25,275 nt of DNA from a virus. Both the position numbers and the translations under genes were made by a program. Shown in pieces: positions 1 through 11,100 of this stretch (the first letter of the stretch is position 1; the number at the start of each line of letters is the position of its first letter). The notes under the pieces are model-generated. The model worked only from the letters and a program-made list of their open reading frames with translations. It did no database searches and had not been told where the DNA came from. The stretch is from positions 1 through 25,275 of the IMG/VR virus record IMGVR_UViG_3300001450_000259, one strand, 5' to 3'.

Positions 1-2095
1 CTAAAGCACCTATACCTAATGCCGCATTATAATCAGTAGCATTAGCAGGGGTTGAACCTAACCAAACAGAATTAGCAGTTGTACTTGCATCTGATAAACC
101 ACCAATAGCAGAAGCACCACCACCAACTGCTGAACCTGCAACAGTCAAAGAACCCGGAATATTTACTACGCCTGATGAATTACCTGTTATCCAAGTTGTT
201 GTATTAGTTCCATCATACCCTGCAATTATTAAGTTTCTATCTGTCGAATCATCAGCAAGGTCTGTATTATGACCAATTACTACATTTCCTGAACCTGTGT
301 TTGAACTACTATCATTTGCATTCACACCTAAATTAATGTTGTAGTTTCCAGAAATGTATCTTCCCGCGTAAGAACCAATACTGATATTTCTATCACCTGT
401 TGTGTATTCCGCCGTTTGACTTCCAATAGCGATTGAGTGAATACTAGCAGTATCTTGCAACATTGTATTTCTGCCAATGGCTATGTTGTCTTGACCAATA
501 GTGAGATTAGCACCCGCATGACTTCCGAGTAATACGTTGTTTGAGCCAGTAGTCAAATCTTGACCTGCTCTATATCCTACTGCGGTTGAGTTATGTGTGT
601 TAATGCTACCAAAAACATCAGTTCCTATACCTAAGTTTGATGTGTTTGATACAACAACATCCGATAAACCATTGAGAGAAGAAGCACCACCCGCATTTGC
701 GTCAACGTAAGCCTTAATCGCACCGGATGACATTATGTGGTCATCAGTATCTACTAACTCAGTTCCTATATCAACGTCATTAATTAAATGTCCACCGAGT
801 GTAATGGCGGTAGCGTTAGTCGCAGTACCTGTTAAAGACCCTGTAACGTCACCTGCTATTTTTGGAACAGTCAATATGGTAGTACCGGGATTGTAATGAA
901 AGTCAGTTGAAGATTCAGGTCTATAATTACCTGCGCTATGAGAACCGTCTGCATCCGGTAAAAATATAATTAGGTTATTTTCGTTTACAAATGAGCCAGC
1001 ACCGTTATTTGGAACTACACCAACAGTAGCGGCGGCAGTAGCCGTGTCAGCGTTACCCTCTAATGCACCATCAAACTTTGTCGCTTCTATTTCTCCTCCT
1101 GTTTTGAATGTAACACCATCGGCCCCATCAACTCTGAATATGATTTGGTTATCTGTGCTAAACTTAATTTGGTCGGTGGCATCTCTACCTACGGCCCCCG
1201 TTACAGTTATTGAATCCACAAATGTATCTTTGAATCTTAGATTTGTAGTACCCAAATCAACATCACTATCAGTAGGTGGGAATATCGCACCATCGGAAAT
1301 ATGTAATTGCGTTTGTTGGTTAGCGTCAAATCTTAATGAATCATCAGCATGGAAGTATTTTACTGCCCCTGCATATTGGTCTGAGCCGTTGATGAAATAA
1401 ATAGCATCATTATTCACATTATCTGATGCATTCTTTTTGAAATTAATACGCCCATAGAAAGAAGAAATATTTAACTCGCCTGACAAAAACGCATCATTGA
1501 AGTTCTTAGTAGATGTTCCTAAATCTATATCATTATCAGTAACAGGTTCTATTGCACCATCTTTAATGAATAGTTGAGCCGTTCCGTCTGTTGTGAATCC
1601 TATTTGATTTTCTGCATATCGGTATATTCCTGTATTATCATCACCTGCTAATGATAATCCGGGTGCGGTATTAGAACCTGCAATAATTTCAAATCTCTTA
1701 TTTGCTTCAACCTTAGATGATTGCATATACATGGCGGCTGAACCACCAACTGAGAATCCAAGAGTATCGCCTGTTAATCGGAACATTCCTGTATTAGTAT
1801 CAGAAGCAAATGAAAATGTAGGTGCGGTTGCTGAACCATTAACACCACCTGCATTAGTATCTCCACCGCTACTCGCCCAACCGAGATTACCACTACCATC
1901 AGTCTTCAATACTTGACCAGTTAAACCATCAGCATTAGGTAAAACCCATATCTTATCAGCAGTAAGAGCAGGGGCTTCAAATCCTACATAGTTAGAACCT
2001 TCATAAAATCTTAATTCTTTGTTAGAACCTTTAAGAGAAACATCTCCATCAAATATATCTAATCCTTTCTTTATTACAAAATTACTATCTGTCAT
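1..2095 (-). CDS. Second tail fibre protein (3' end outside window)
   Basis: Open from ATG 2095 to the left edge, 698 codons visible with no stop; the C-terminus is missing. Start MTDSNFVIKKGLDIFDGDVS is followed by FEAPALTADKIWVLPNADG and GQVLKTDGSGNLGWA, a typical fibre N-terminal region. Then come repeated units with SDTNTGMFR and DDNTGIYR (about residues 95-160) and DIDLGTSTKNFNDAFLSG/DVDLGTTNLRFKDTFVDS (about 185-300). A KAYVDANAGG motif lies near 470, then a run of YadA-head-like turns (about 503-625). All these elements are common in trimeric marine phage fibres, often with a C-terminal intramolecular chaperone, which here would lie outside the window. It shares module types with the giant fibre upstream, so both probably belong to one host-adhesion apparatus. 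Confidence 0.8.
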   Translation of the reverse strand, partial: MTDSNFVIKKGLDIFDGDVSLKGSNKELRFYEGSNYVGFEAPALTADKIWVLPNADGLTGQVLKTDGSGNLGWASSGGDTNAGGVNGSATAPTFSFASDTNTGMFRLTGDTLGFSVGGSAAMYMQSSKVEANKRFEIIAGSNTAPGLSLAGDDNTGIYRYAENQIGFTTDGTAQLFIKDGAIEPVTDNDIDLGTSTKNFNDAFLSGELNISSFYGRINFKKNASDNVNNDAIYFINGSDQYAGAVKYFHADDSLRFDANQQTQLHISDGAIFPPTDSDVDLGTTNLRFKDTFVDSITVTGAVGRDATDQIKFSTDNQIIFRVDGADGVTFKTGGEIEATKFDGALEGNADTATAAATVGVVPNNGAGSFVNENNLIIFLPDADGSHSAGNYRPESSTDFHYNPGTTILTVPKIAGDVTGSLTGTATNATAITLGGHLINDVDIGTELVDTDDHIMSSGAIKAYVDANAGGASSLNGLSDVVVSNTSNLGIGTDVFGSINTHNSTAVGYRAGQDLTTGSNNVLLGSHAGANLTIGQDNIAIGRNTMLQDTASIHSIAIGSQTAEYTTGDRNISIGSYAGRYISGNYNINLGVNANDSSSNTGSGNVVIGHNTDLADDSTDRNLIIAGYDGTNTTTWITGNSSGVVNIPGSLTVAGSAVGGGASAIGGLSDASTTANSVWLGSTPANATDYNAALGIGAL
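225..588 (-). repeat. Left-handed beta-roll (YadA-head-like) repeats
   Basis: About eight imperfect turns of roughly 14-16 residues, e.g. AVGYRAGQDLTTGSNN, VLLGSHAGANLTIGQDN, IAIGRNTMLQ, ISIGSYAGRYISGNYN and VVIGHNTDLAD, with the I-x-(I/L)-G core at each turn. This is the layout of the trimeric beta-roll seen in bacterial trimeric autotransporter heads and in many viral fibres. A further stretch (VWLGSTPANATDYNAALGIG) follows near the left edge. Confidence 0.75.
1195..1835 (-). repeat. Tandem 'DNTGIYR / DIDLG' modules of the second fibre
   Basis: Two copies of 'APxFSFAxDxNTGMFR' type (about 1775-1835 and 1620-1680) are followed by two 'D(I/V)DLGTxxxxFxDxF' copies (about 1475-1540 and 1195-1280). 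Each is preceded by a short 'TxQLxIxDGAI' strand. They are similar in protein and diverged in DNA. Confidence 0.65.
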
Positions 2096-2159
2096 ATTTC
2101 ATCACCATAACTTCACTGTCCATTATGCTTTACTCTTCCTAGACTATCCTACCTTATTA
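2096..2159 (-). other. Short gap between the two fibre genes, with RBS
   Basis: The 64-base spacer holds GGTGAT (2106-2101), a good ribosome binding site five bases before ATG 2095. I find no stable hairpin, T-run or clear promoter in it, so the second fibre is probably read from the same transcript as the giant fibre. Confidence 0.55.
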
Positions 2160-5100
2160 TCATACTTGAGGGAATAACGTTAAATCCCACCAAACTGTAA
2201 ATGTTGTACCTATATTTCCACCAGTATTGTTTTCTATTTTTAATTGCATGTCATCACTAGCCATTTCAGCCCAAGAAACCTTGAAAGGGAAGTCAGAACT
2301 TCCTTCGAATACAGCATTTGAAGAAACAAAAGCGTAAATTCCAGTTCCATCTCTATCATTAGCAATGAAGTCTTGAGTCAAAACAAAATTACCACTGCCT
2401 GTTATTCCTGCGTCAATATGTAGAGTTCCTCTAATACCTCTATACGAACAGTTACTACCATGCACTGCTCCAGTAGGTAAAACCGTAATAGCCACATTTG
2501 AACCATTTGATAAAGCAGAAGATAAAGGCGATATTCTACCTTGTATTTTAGTTATACCTCTTTTCTGAGCATACGAATACGAACCTGAACTTGCGGATGC
2601 GGGGTCACTTGCAGTAGAAGTATGTGCAGTTTCAGTTAAAGCAGAATGTACACCTGTTTTGTGTATTGGGGAACTAATGTTCACTAGACCTGAACCACTA
2701 TCAGTACCAACTGAAACATTTCCATCACCATTAGGACTTATTGTGATATTAGCATTGTTTGCAGTAGTTGAGATTGACAACGCATTAGTATTAGTGAGAA
2801 GTGGTGTAGTTAGAGAAGTGGCGGCAGATATCGTAGTACTAGAAGCAATAGTGGTTGCCGCAACCCTACCACTACCACTTACATTAGCATCAAATGTTGC
2901 TGTTAGGAAGTTTGCACGAACTTCTCCTGTATCGGGTTTGTATGTAAAATTACCAGTATCATCTAATAGAGAGTTTGACTCATCATGGAAAACTACTGGA
3001 AACACAGTGCTTGTATTGTTATCAGTAACAGTAGTGGTTGCTGCTAAAGTGGAAGACGCCGCATTACCTGTTATGTTAAGTGGGGGAGTGTAAGTGAATA
3101 CACCATTACTGTTATCGTATGCTATTCCTCCATTACCCGAAGGAGTACCTTCTGTTCCAACAGATAAAGCAGATAATGCTATTCCTGTTGCTGATTGAGA
3201 AACCCAAGAAAATGACCCATCTGCATCAGAAGAAAGAACATAGCCACTTGTTCCATTTCCGGTAACATTTAATTCAGCCGCACCAACTGAGTTATCAGTT
3301 ATTTGTGATGCTCCTACCGAATCTAAAGCCGCTAAATTACCATACGATAAGAGTGTCTTTACTGCCTCTACATCAGCCGCAGTGATTAGCCCAACCATAG
3401 GAATAGATGTAACACCAGTTCCGCCTCTAGCAACCGCAAGTGTTCCACTAGTAATTTTACTCATTGAAAGATTTGGTATATCTGCTGATACTAATGACCT
3501 AAATGTAGGAACGACAGCAGTAGAACCACTTGATGGCCCTGCATAAACATGATTAACAGGTTTTGCCGTATCTACTAATGCTAATGTACCTGTTGTTGAA
3601 GGTAATTTAATAGTTACATCAGTGTTAGAAGGGTCTTGTGCCTCTAGTATTACTTCTCCATCATCACCACTAGAATCATCACCACCCGCATTAGTTGCGA
3701 AGAATGATATTTTGTTATTTTCTGTAATTCTAACAGTCTCGTTGTGATAAATAGTATCTCCTGTTACTGTTAAATTACCTGCAATAGTCACATCATCAGG
3801 CAATCCAACTGTTATTGTTCCTGCACTTTCTAATACTGTTACTTCATTGGCTGTACCTGCAAATGTCAAAGTACCACCTAAAGCCACAGGGCTTGTGTTT
3901 GGTGTACTTTCGCTATCAGAAACTGTAATAGATGAGTTTGCTAAATGGACATTATCAATACTTCCATCCTTATAATGAACACTATCTATATTATCTTCTA
4001 AGAGATTTAATATCTCAGTAGCAGTTTGGTCTGCTGTTGCACCATTTTCTATTGTTGATGTTCCCGCACCAATTCCTATTATTGTCCGAAGATTTGCGGC
4101 TGTTAATTCTTCAACAACACCTGCGTTAGTAGATATTCTTCCTAACACTCTACTTGTAGCAGAAACCTCTTGCATCTTTGCATAAGTTACTGCATTGTTA
4201 TCAATATCGCTAGTAGAAACAGATGTCAGATATGTGTTTGTATCTAAACTAGAAGTTAGACCCCCACTATTATCTGCTGTTATTTTAATCAAACCACTTG
4301 TGTTATTACTTGGACTTCCTACTGCAACAGCAACCTTACCTGCGGCTGATAATCCTAAGTCATCCAACATTTGACTATCGCTTCTAGCAGTAAGAGATGC
4401 TACACTAGAAGCGTCAGTAGTCATCTTTAGATATTTAGTTTGACTTGCTCCTGTAATAAGATGTTGAGCAACAGAAGACAGACTAATTCTAGCATCTGCA
4501 AAAGTATCACTTGTAATTTTACCTGCCGCTAGACTAGGAATATCACCTGTCGCTAATGTTCCCCAAGAAGGTGCGGCAGAATCAGTATTATCTCCTGTTT
4601 GTGTAAGGAACTTCTTTGTTGTAGTAGTGTTACCTGCTAAGAGAGAAGTAGCACCCGAACCAGTTTGATACGGTATAGAACCTACTACCCCTCCTGCTAC
4701 ATTAGTTGCTGTTGTAGCAGATGTAGCAGATGTAGCAGATGTAGCCGTAGTTGCAGTATCGGCATTACCTGTTGTACTCTGATTTAGTGTAGGAATATCT
4801 GAGGCCAATAATGCTCTAAATGTAGGTGCGGCGGCATCACCTGTTGTTGGCCCTGCATATACGAAAGCGGCAGTTGTTGTACCTGCAAGATTTGTAGCAG
4901 TATCGGCATTACCAGTAGTATTTGCATTTTCTAATGCTAATGTTCCTGTCGAAGATGGTAAAGTAATAGTATGATTACCGCTAAATGATGAATGAGCAGG
5001 TGCTTGTAATCTCGCATAATGTGAATTACCTGATTCACAATAGAAATCAATATTAGATTGTGAACCACTATTTTTAATTGAAATAGAACCTGAACCAAGC

Positions 5101-8100
5101 GTTACTCCACTTGAACCTCCAACAGTAAGAGCATTTGTCAAATCCCAAGTATCATCAGCATCATCAAAGATAAGAGATGCTTGTGTTATAGGATTGTCAC
5201 CACTATCAACACCTCTGTAAATGGATATACCACTTGTAGCCGCAGTAGCAGTATCGGGAGAACCTTGTGTAGTATTTAGTTGTAAAATGTTATCTTCAAC
5301 TTCAATAGTAGCAGTATTAATTGTGGTTGTAGTTCCACCAACAGTTAGATTACCTGCAATAGTAGCATTACCTCTGAAATTAATTGTGTCTCCTGAGTCT
5401 GCACCGATATTTATTGTTTCATCATTAGTACCACTTGAAGATTCAAGAGCATTTAATTTAGATAATAAGGTAGCATTAGAAAGACCAGTATTAGTATTTG
5501 TAAGTGTAATAACATCATTATCATTTGCTATACTTAATCCTGTACTTACAGCGAGTACTATATCATCAGAACTACCTCCACTATCAGTTAGACGAATCCT
5601 TGTTTGACCCGATGTACCTGTTGCACCTGCAAGAGTAGAAATACCGTAAGTGGTATTTACGTTAGTATCAGTTCCTGTGATTGTAAACTTACTATCACTA
5701 GTTCTAGAAACAGATACAGTACCTGCACCTGCAAACTCTACATCATCAGTGACAGTATTAGTGCCAGTTAATCTTAGTTTAGTCGTAGCATTAGGAATAC
5801 CTATACTGTAATTAGTATTACCACTATCAGTTACTGTATTCGTAAAGGTAATCTTATCTCCGCTACGTGCAACGCTTAATCCATTACCCGCTTCAAGCAC
5901 TACGTCATCAGTGCTAGAATCAGTACCAGTTAATCGAATAATTTCTTCATCAACAGCAGAACCATCAACAGCAGAAATGCCGTAAGTAGTATTACCACTG
6001 TCAGTAACAGTTTCAGTAGCAGAAACAATTCCAGTAATATGTCCATTACCATCAAGAGTAATATCTTGTATGTATGTTCTACCACTATTATCTACTGAAT
6101 TAGCCGCATTAATGTTAGGATGGGCTGTTAGATATGCTGTTGAATTAAATGCATTAGAACCAAATATTTCTGAAGATAGTTTTTTCTTTTGAACACCATT
6201 ATCTAATACTACAAACTCATCTTCCCCTGCTACCCAAGATTCTGACATATCAGTCAATTCAGACAAGTCAACATCCAACGCATTACCGTTTAAGTCCAAT
6301 AATGCTCCTGCGGTTCTTTGAGTATCTGTTGTGAATGTTAATTCGTTTTGCATATAGGATTGTAGGACACTAATATCCATTCTCTTTAATGTTCCTGCAT
6401 CACTAAGTACTAATTCATCTGTCGAAGCAAGACCACTTGTTAACTCAGTTTGACCAGTAATATCACCAACAACAAAGTTAGACGCACCACTAGATGCAAA
6501 GTTCTGTGTTGCTATGTAATCAAAGACAACATCTCCTGTTACTAACCCTGTATTATCGTTAGCGACTGCACCTGTACCCGATAATGTGGATGCCGTTCCT
6601 AATCCTAATACTGTTCTTGCCGCACCCGCATTAGCCGCAGTAACTACTCCAATCATAGGTGCAGAAGTTGCTCCTGTTCCTCCACTTGATATTGCTAATG
6701 TTGATGAAAGTCCTGCCGCAGTTCCTGTTGTATTTTGGTTTAATGTAGGTATTCTTGCACTAGCAAACACTCCATCGTTTATCTTACTAGCATTGAGATT
6801 TGGTATATCTCCGGCAGATAGACCACCATCAAGTATGTTTAATTCTGTTAATGATGCAGTAATACCTAAGTTATCTAATGCATATCCTTGTTGTGTAGAA
6901 GATAAACCTTGGTTGTTAACGTCAATTCTTAGTCTGTTACCTAAAGCAGTAGTAATACCAGTAATATCTGAATCGTTAGACTGTAAAGCAACTGCTAATT
7001 CATTTAGAGTATCTAAAGCAAGAGGAGCAGAAGCAACTAAATTAGCAACTGAAGTATCAACATATGTTTTAATTGACTGCTGACTAGCCGCAGAAGTAGC
7101 ACTATTAGCAGAGAAAGTACCATCATTTAATAGGTTTAGATTAGTGTTAGTATCAGTCCAAGGGACGTTAACGAACATTTGACCTGATGTTAATTCAACT
7201 GGATAATTCTTACCTGATTCAGTGTAGCCAATCTTAACTAGACCTAAGTCGGAACTTGTTGCTTCACTGTAAGTAGTATCAGAGTTAGTTGTTTTACTAT
7301 CGTTTATTGCTACTCTCTTTTCTAACTTACCAAACGCCACCAGTATAGAATCAGATGAAGCAACTGCGGTTACATTAGTTGCTATGCTAAAACCTGTTAA
7401 AGTCTTAGCAATTACTTGAGCATCAGATAGTTGAGTATTAGTATCAGTTGAAGATAGTGTTAGTGTTCCCGCAGTATCATCATATGTACTAGTTATATTT
7501 GTTCCCGCAGTAATCATTGCCGCAATGAAATCTTCTATTTGTTCCTCTGTTGTGTAAGATGGTGTAGCCCAAGAAGCAGTACCCGAAGAACTGTACTTTA
7601 GGAATTGTCCTGCTGAACCTCCTGTTGGAATATGGTTGTTCCCTGCTCCTGTTGGATGAACATAGTTATTCCAATTAGAATCATTATTGAAGTAAGACAG
7701 TTTAATCTCTGAAGCCGCTTTTCTAGATTCAGTAGTTCCATCTTGTATGATAAACTCAGTAGTTCCTGCTATATCTCCTGTCATATCTGTTAGTTCAGAA
7801 AAGTCAAGGTTAAGTGTAGCGTCACCAGTAGTCGCTCCTCCACTCAAACCTACTCCGGCGATTACACTAGTAATATCTCCATCACCTGTTCCCACACCAT
7901 ATCCGTATGATAGAATCTTATCTTCAATAGCGGCAGAAGTCATTAAACTTGTATCGTTGTTATTGAATGATTCAGAACTTATTTGTAATGCACTTCCTGC
8001 TAATTGTGCAACACCTAATCCTGATACGCTTATTGTAGCAGTGTAATTTCCTGCTGTTGTATTGCTTTGAGATACTGTTATTGCATCTCCTGCTGTAATA

Positions 8101-11100
8101 TCAACACCAGTCATATCACCTGAACCTGCTCCTGCAAACTGAGCATCAACATAGGTTTTGATAGCCTTAGCAGAAGCAAGAGTATTATCACTGCTACTAA
8201 CTGAACTTATATCAGTATCAAGTGAAGTGATATCAGATAAGTCTGCAACTGCTAATGATACATTACTGTTTAATAATGTAGAAATTGATGTTAACCCAGT
8301 ACCACCATTTGCCGCAGTTAGTGTTCCTGTTAAGTTGTTTATTGGTATGTCAATGTCGGCTGAACCGTTAAACGAAACTCCTGCTATTGTTCTAGCAGTT
8401 GCTAAAGTACTTGCAGTTGTAGCGTTACCAGTTAAACCACCTTCAAAAGTAGCGGCTACTAATGTACCTAAAGTAAACCCACTTGTTGTATTAATTGTAG
8501 TAGTAGGGGCGGCATGAGTATTACCTGTATCAGTAAATAACTTCCACTTGTTACTATCTGATGTATCTCTAAACAACCCTGTATATTTGATAGTACTACC
8601 ATCAACATATTTACCATAGAAACCTAAGTCAACTGCATCTGCGGCATTATTACTTCCTAAAGCAATTAAAGGGTCTTCTACTGTTAAAGTAGAAGTGTTC
8701 ATTGTTATAGTATCTCCACTAACAATTAAATCTGCACCAACTGTAAGAGAACCACTTACTGTTAGTGTATCGTCAGCCTGACTACCTATTGTGTAATCTC
8801 CACCAAAATCGGAGTTTAGTCTAGCCTTTAAGTTATCAATTGACACGTTATCGTTGGCTGTTCCTGCAATGCTTAGTGAACCCGCACTACCCGCATTATC
8901 TGCATATTGTACAGTTATATTGCTTCCTGCTGAAATTAAACCACTAACATAATCTTCAACTTCTTCTTGAGTTAGATGAGTATCTGTATCGGTAGACGCA
9001 ATAGTAATTGTATCCGAACCTGCTGTTGTGGTTATGTTTACATTAGCACCACCGACTAGTGTCAATGTATCAGTGTTTGAATCTGCAACAATGTTATCTT
9101 GTCCACTAACTGCTATTGTTTTGAATATATTTTGTGCAGAACCTAAGTCTGTATTAGTGATAGTTACATTGCCAGTTGCACCACTAACCCCAATACCTGT
9201 ACCTGCTACATTAGAAAGAACACCAGTATTAACTAATGTAAGGTCAAATGGGTCAGTTGATGCTCCACTGTTAGTATCAGTCCATGTTGCAGTAATACCT
9301 GTTCCTTGTGTAAACTGAACAAACTTACCATCTGTAACATTGACAGTAGTTCCAACTCCGTCTTTAATATTGAAAGAACTGAATGAACCTGCTCCACTAA
9401 CACTACTATCAACATATGCCTTAATTGCCTTTGCTGATGCTAAACTATCATCTGATGAACTAACACTGCTTAAGTCTAAATCAAATGCGTTAATATCTGA
9501 AAGCCCAGTAACAGATAGTGAAGTTAGATAATTACTGTTGTCAACAGTGTAACTTCCTGCTCCTGTTCTTTTCATGAATCCGTTACTTGTAAAGTCTCCA
9601 TCCATTACAGCCCCTGCCGCCGTAACATTAGTTGCATCTGTTACATCTGCTGACGCTTCAATACCTGATAGTTTAGTTCTCTCTGCTGAACTGATTACTG
9701 CCCCACTGCCTAAATCAGTAAGTCCTGTTATCTTACCAACTGTAACTGCTCCATCAGCAATGCTATCTGTTTGCACTGCATCATCAGCAAGTTTAGCATT
9801 AGTAACTGCATTGCTTGCTAACTTAGCAGTGGTTACAGCACTTGCATTAATCTTACTTGTTAAGACTGCATTAGTACTAATCTTTGCACTAGATATAGCA
9901 GTTGATGCTATCATCCCATTGGAGATAGTTCCAGTATCTGCTGATGTAATTAGAGTACCTGTTATATCAGGAAGAGTTATTGTTCTATCAGCAGTTGGTT
10001 CTGAAATAGATAAGGTAGTTTCAAAATCATTATCAACAGCACCTTCAAACACAAATGCATTCTGTACATTAACTTCAGTTTGATTTACAGTAGTAGTAGT
10101 TCCTAAAACATTTAAATTACCTCTAATGTTAACAGTAGTATCATTGTCTGTATCTCCTATGTTTAGAGTTTCTGTTCCATTGTAAGAAGCAAGAACAGGA
10201 GTAATTGTTGCTTTACTAACTGTACTATTATTAGTATGCGTGTTAAAAATAGTGAGAGTATTACTTTCAGTACTTCTTTGTATTGCAAGCCCTGTTCCCA
10301 TTGCTAAATGGAATACGCTACCTGAACCACTAGTGTTATCGTTTAATCTAATAGTTTTTACCGCAGAATCATTATTACCATCTGCATCTAAACCATCTTC
10401 AGTTGTTATAGAATAAGTAGTATCAACAGTAGCCTTTCCATCAACATAAGTTTTCACTGCTAATGAACTTGGTATTCCACTTCCTGAAGGATGACTGCTT
10501 ATAGTGGTATCAAAAGAACTAACATCTGTTAATCCGGCTAATGCAAGTGAACTTAATTTAGAGTTAAGTTGAGTTTGTATAGAAGAAGTAACACCATCTA
10601 AGTGTCCTATCTCAGTAGAACTTACACCGCTAACTCCATCTAGTATGTTTAGTTCAGTCGCAGAAGCAGTAATACTCAAGTCGCTTAAGTTCTCTACCTT
10701 TGAGTTAAGAGCAGTTGTTAATCCAGTAACTTTACTTTGTGCTATATCATCTAATTTAGAGTTAGCAATACTACCTGCTAAATGAGCATTAGTAACTGCT
10801 CCTGTTGTTAAAGAGAAGTTATTAGCATTAGCGGCTACACCGACTAACTTATCATAAAGAGCAGTTGTAAAGTTCTTTTGTGATAATTCACCATCTCCTA
10901 TTGTGTATTGAGTATTCACATAATTAGAAGTATGAATAGTACCTGCTCCATTAGCAGTCCAATCAATTATCTGATTACCACTTGGTATTGTTGGTTTGTT
11001 TAATATCTGTGAATCTCCACTGCCTGAGTTCCAATCTGCATTAACATTCACTTCTGCTCCTGCTTCAATACCTGAAAGTTTTGCTTCTAGAGTGCTTGTA

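Noticed and set aside
2085-2123. 12-codon mini open frame MDSEVMVMKYDR before the second fibre
   Set aside because: It overlaps the fibre start in another frame and is very short. GGTGAT is well placed for ATG 2095, and no leader-peptide features are visible.
2160-2700. Diversity-generating retroelement target at the fibre C-terminus
   Set aside because: No reverse transcriptase gene and no matching template/variable repeat pair are visible in the window, so there is no support.
6586-7083. 165-codon open frame on the plus strand
   Set aside because: It lies fully inside the giant fibre gene on the other strand. Its Val/Ala/Pro/Leu-rich product reflects the antisense of Ser/Thr/Asn/Gly repeats; no RBS or recognisable domain. 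The same applies to the other plus-strand frames, e.g. 9574-10083 and 2659-3093.
9233-9415. 60-codon minus-strand open frame
   Set aside because: It overlaps the giant fibre in another frame on the same strand, has no RBS, and its His/Leu/Val-rich product looks like a frame shadow.
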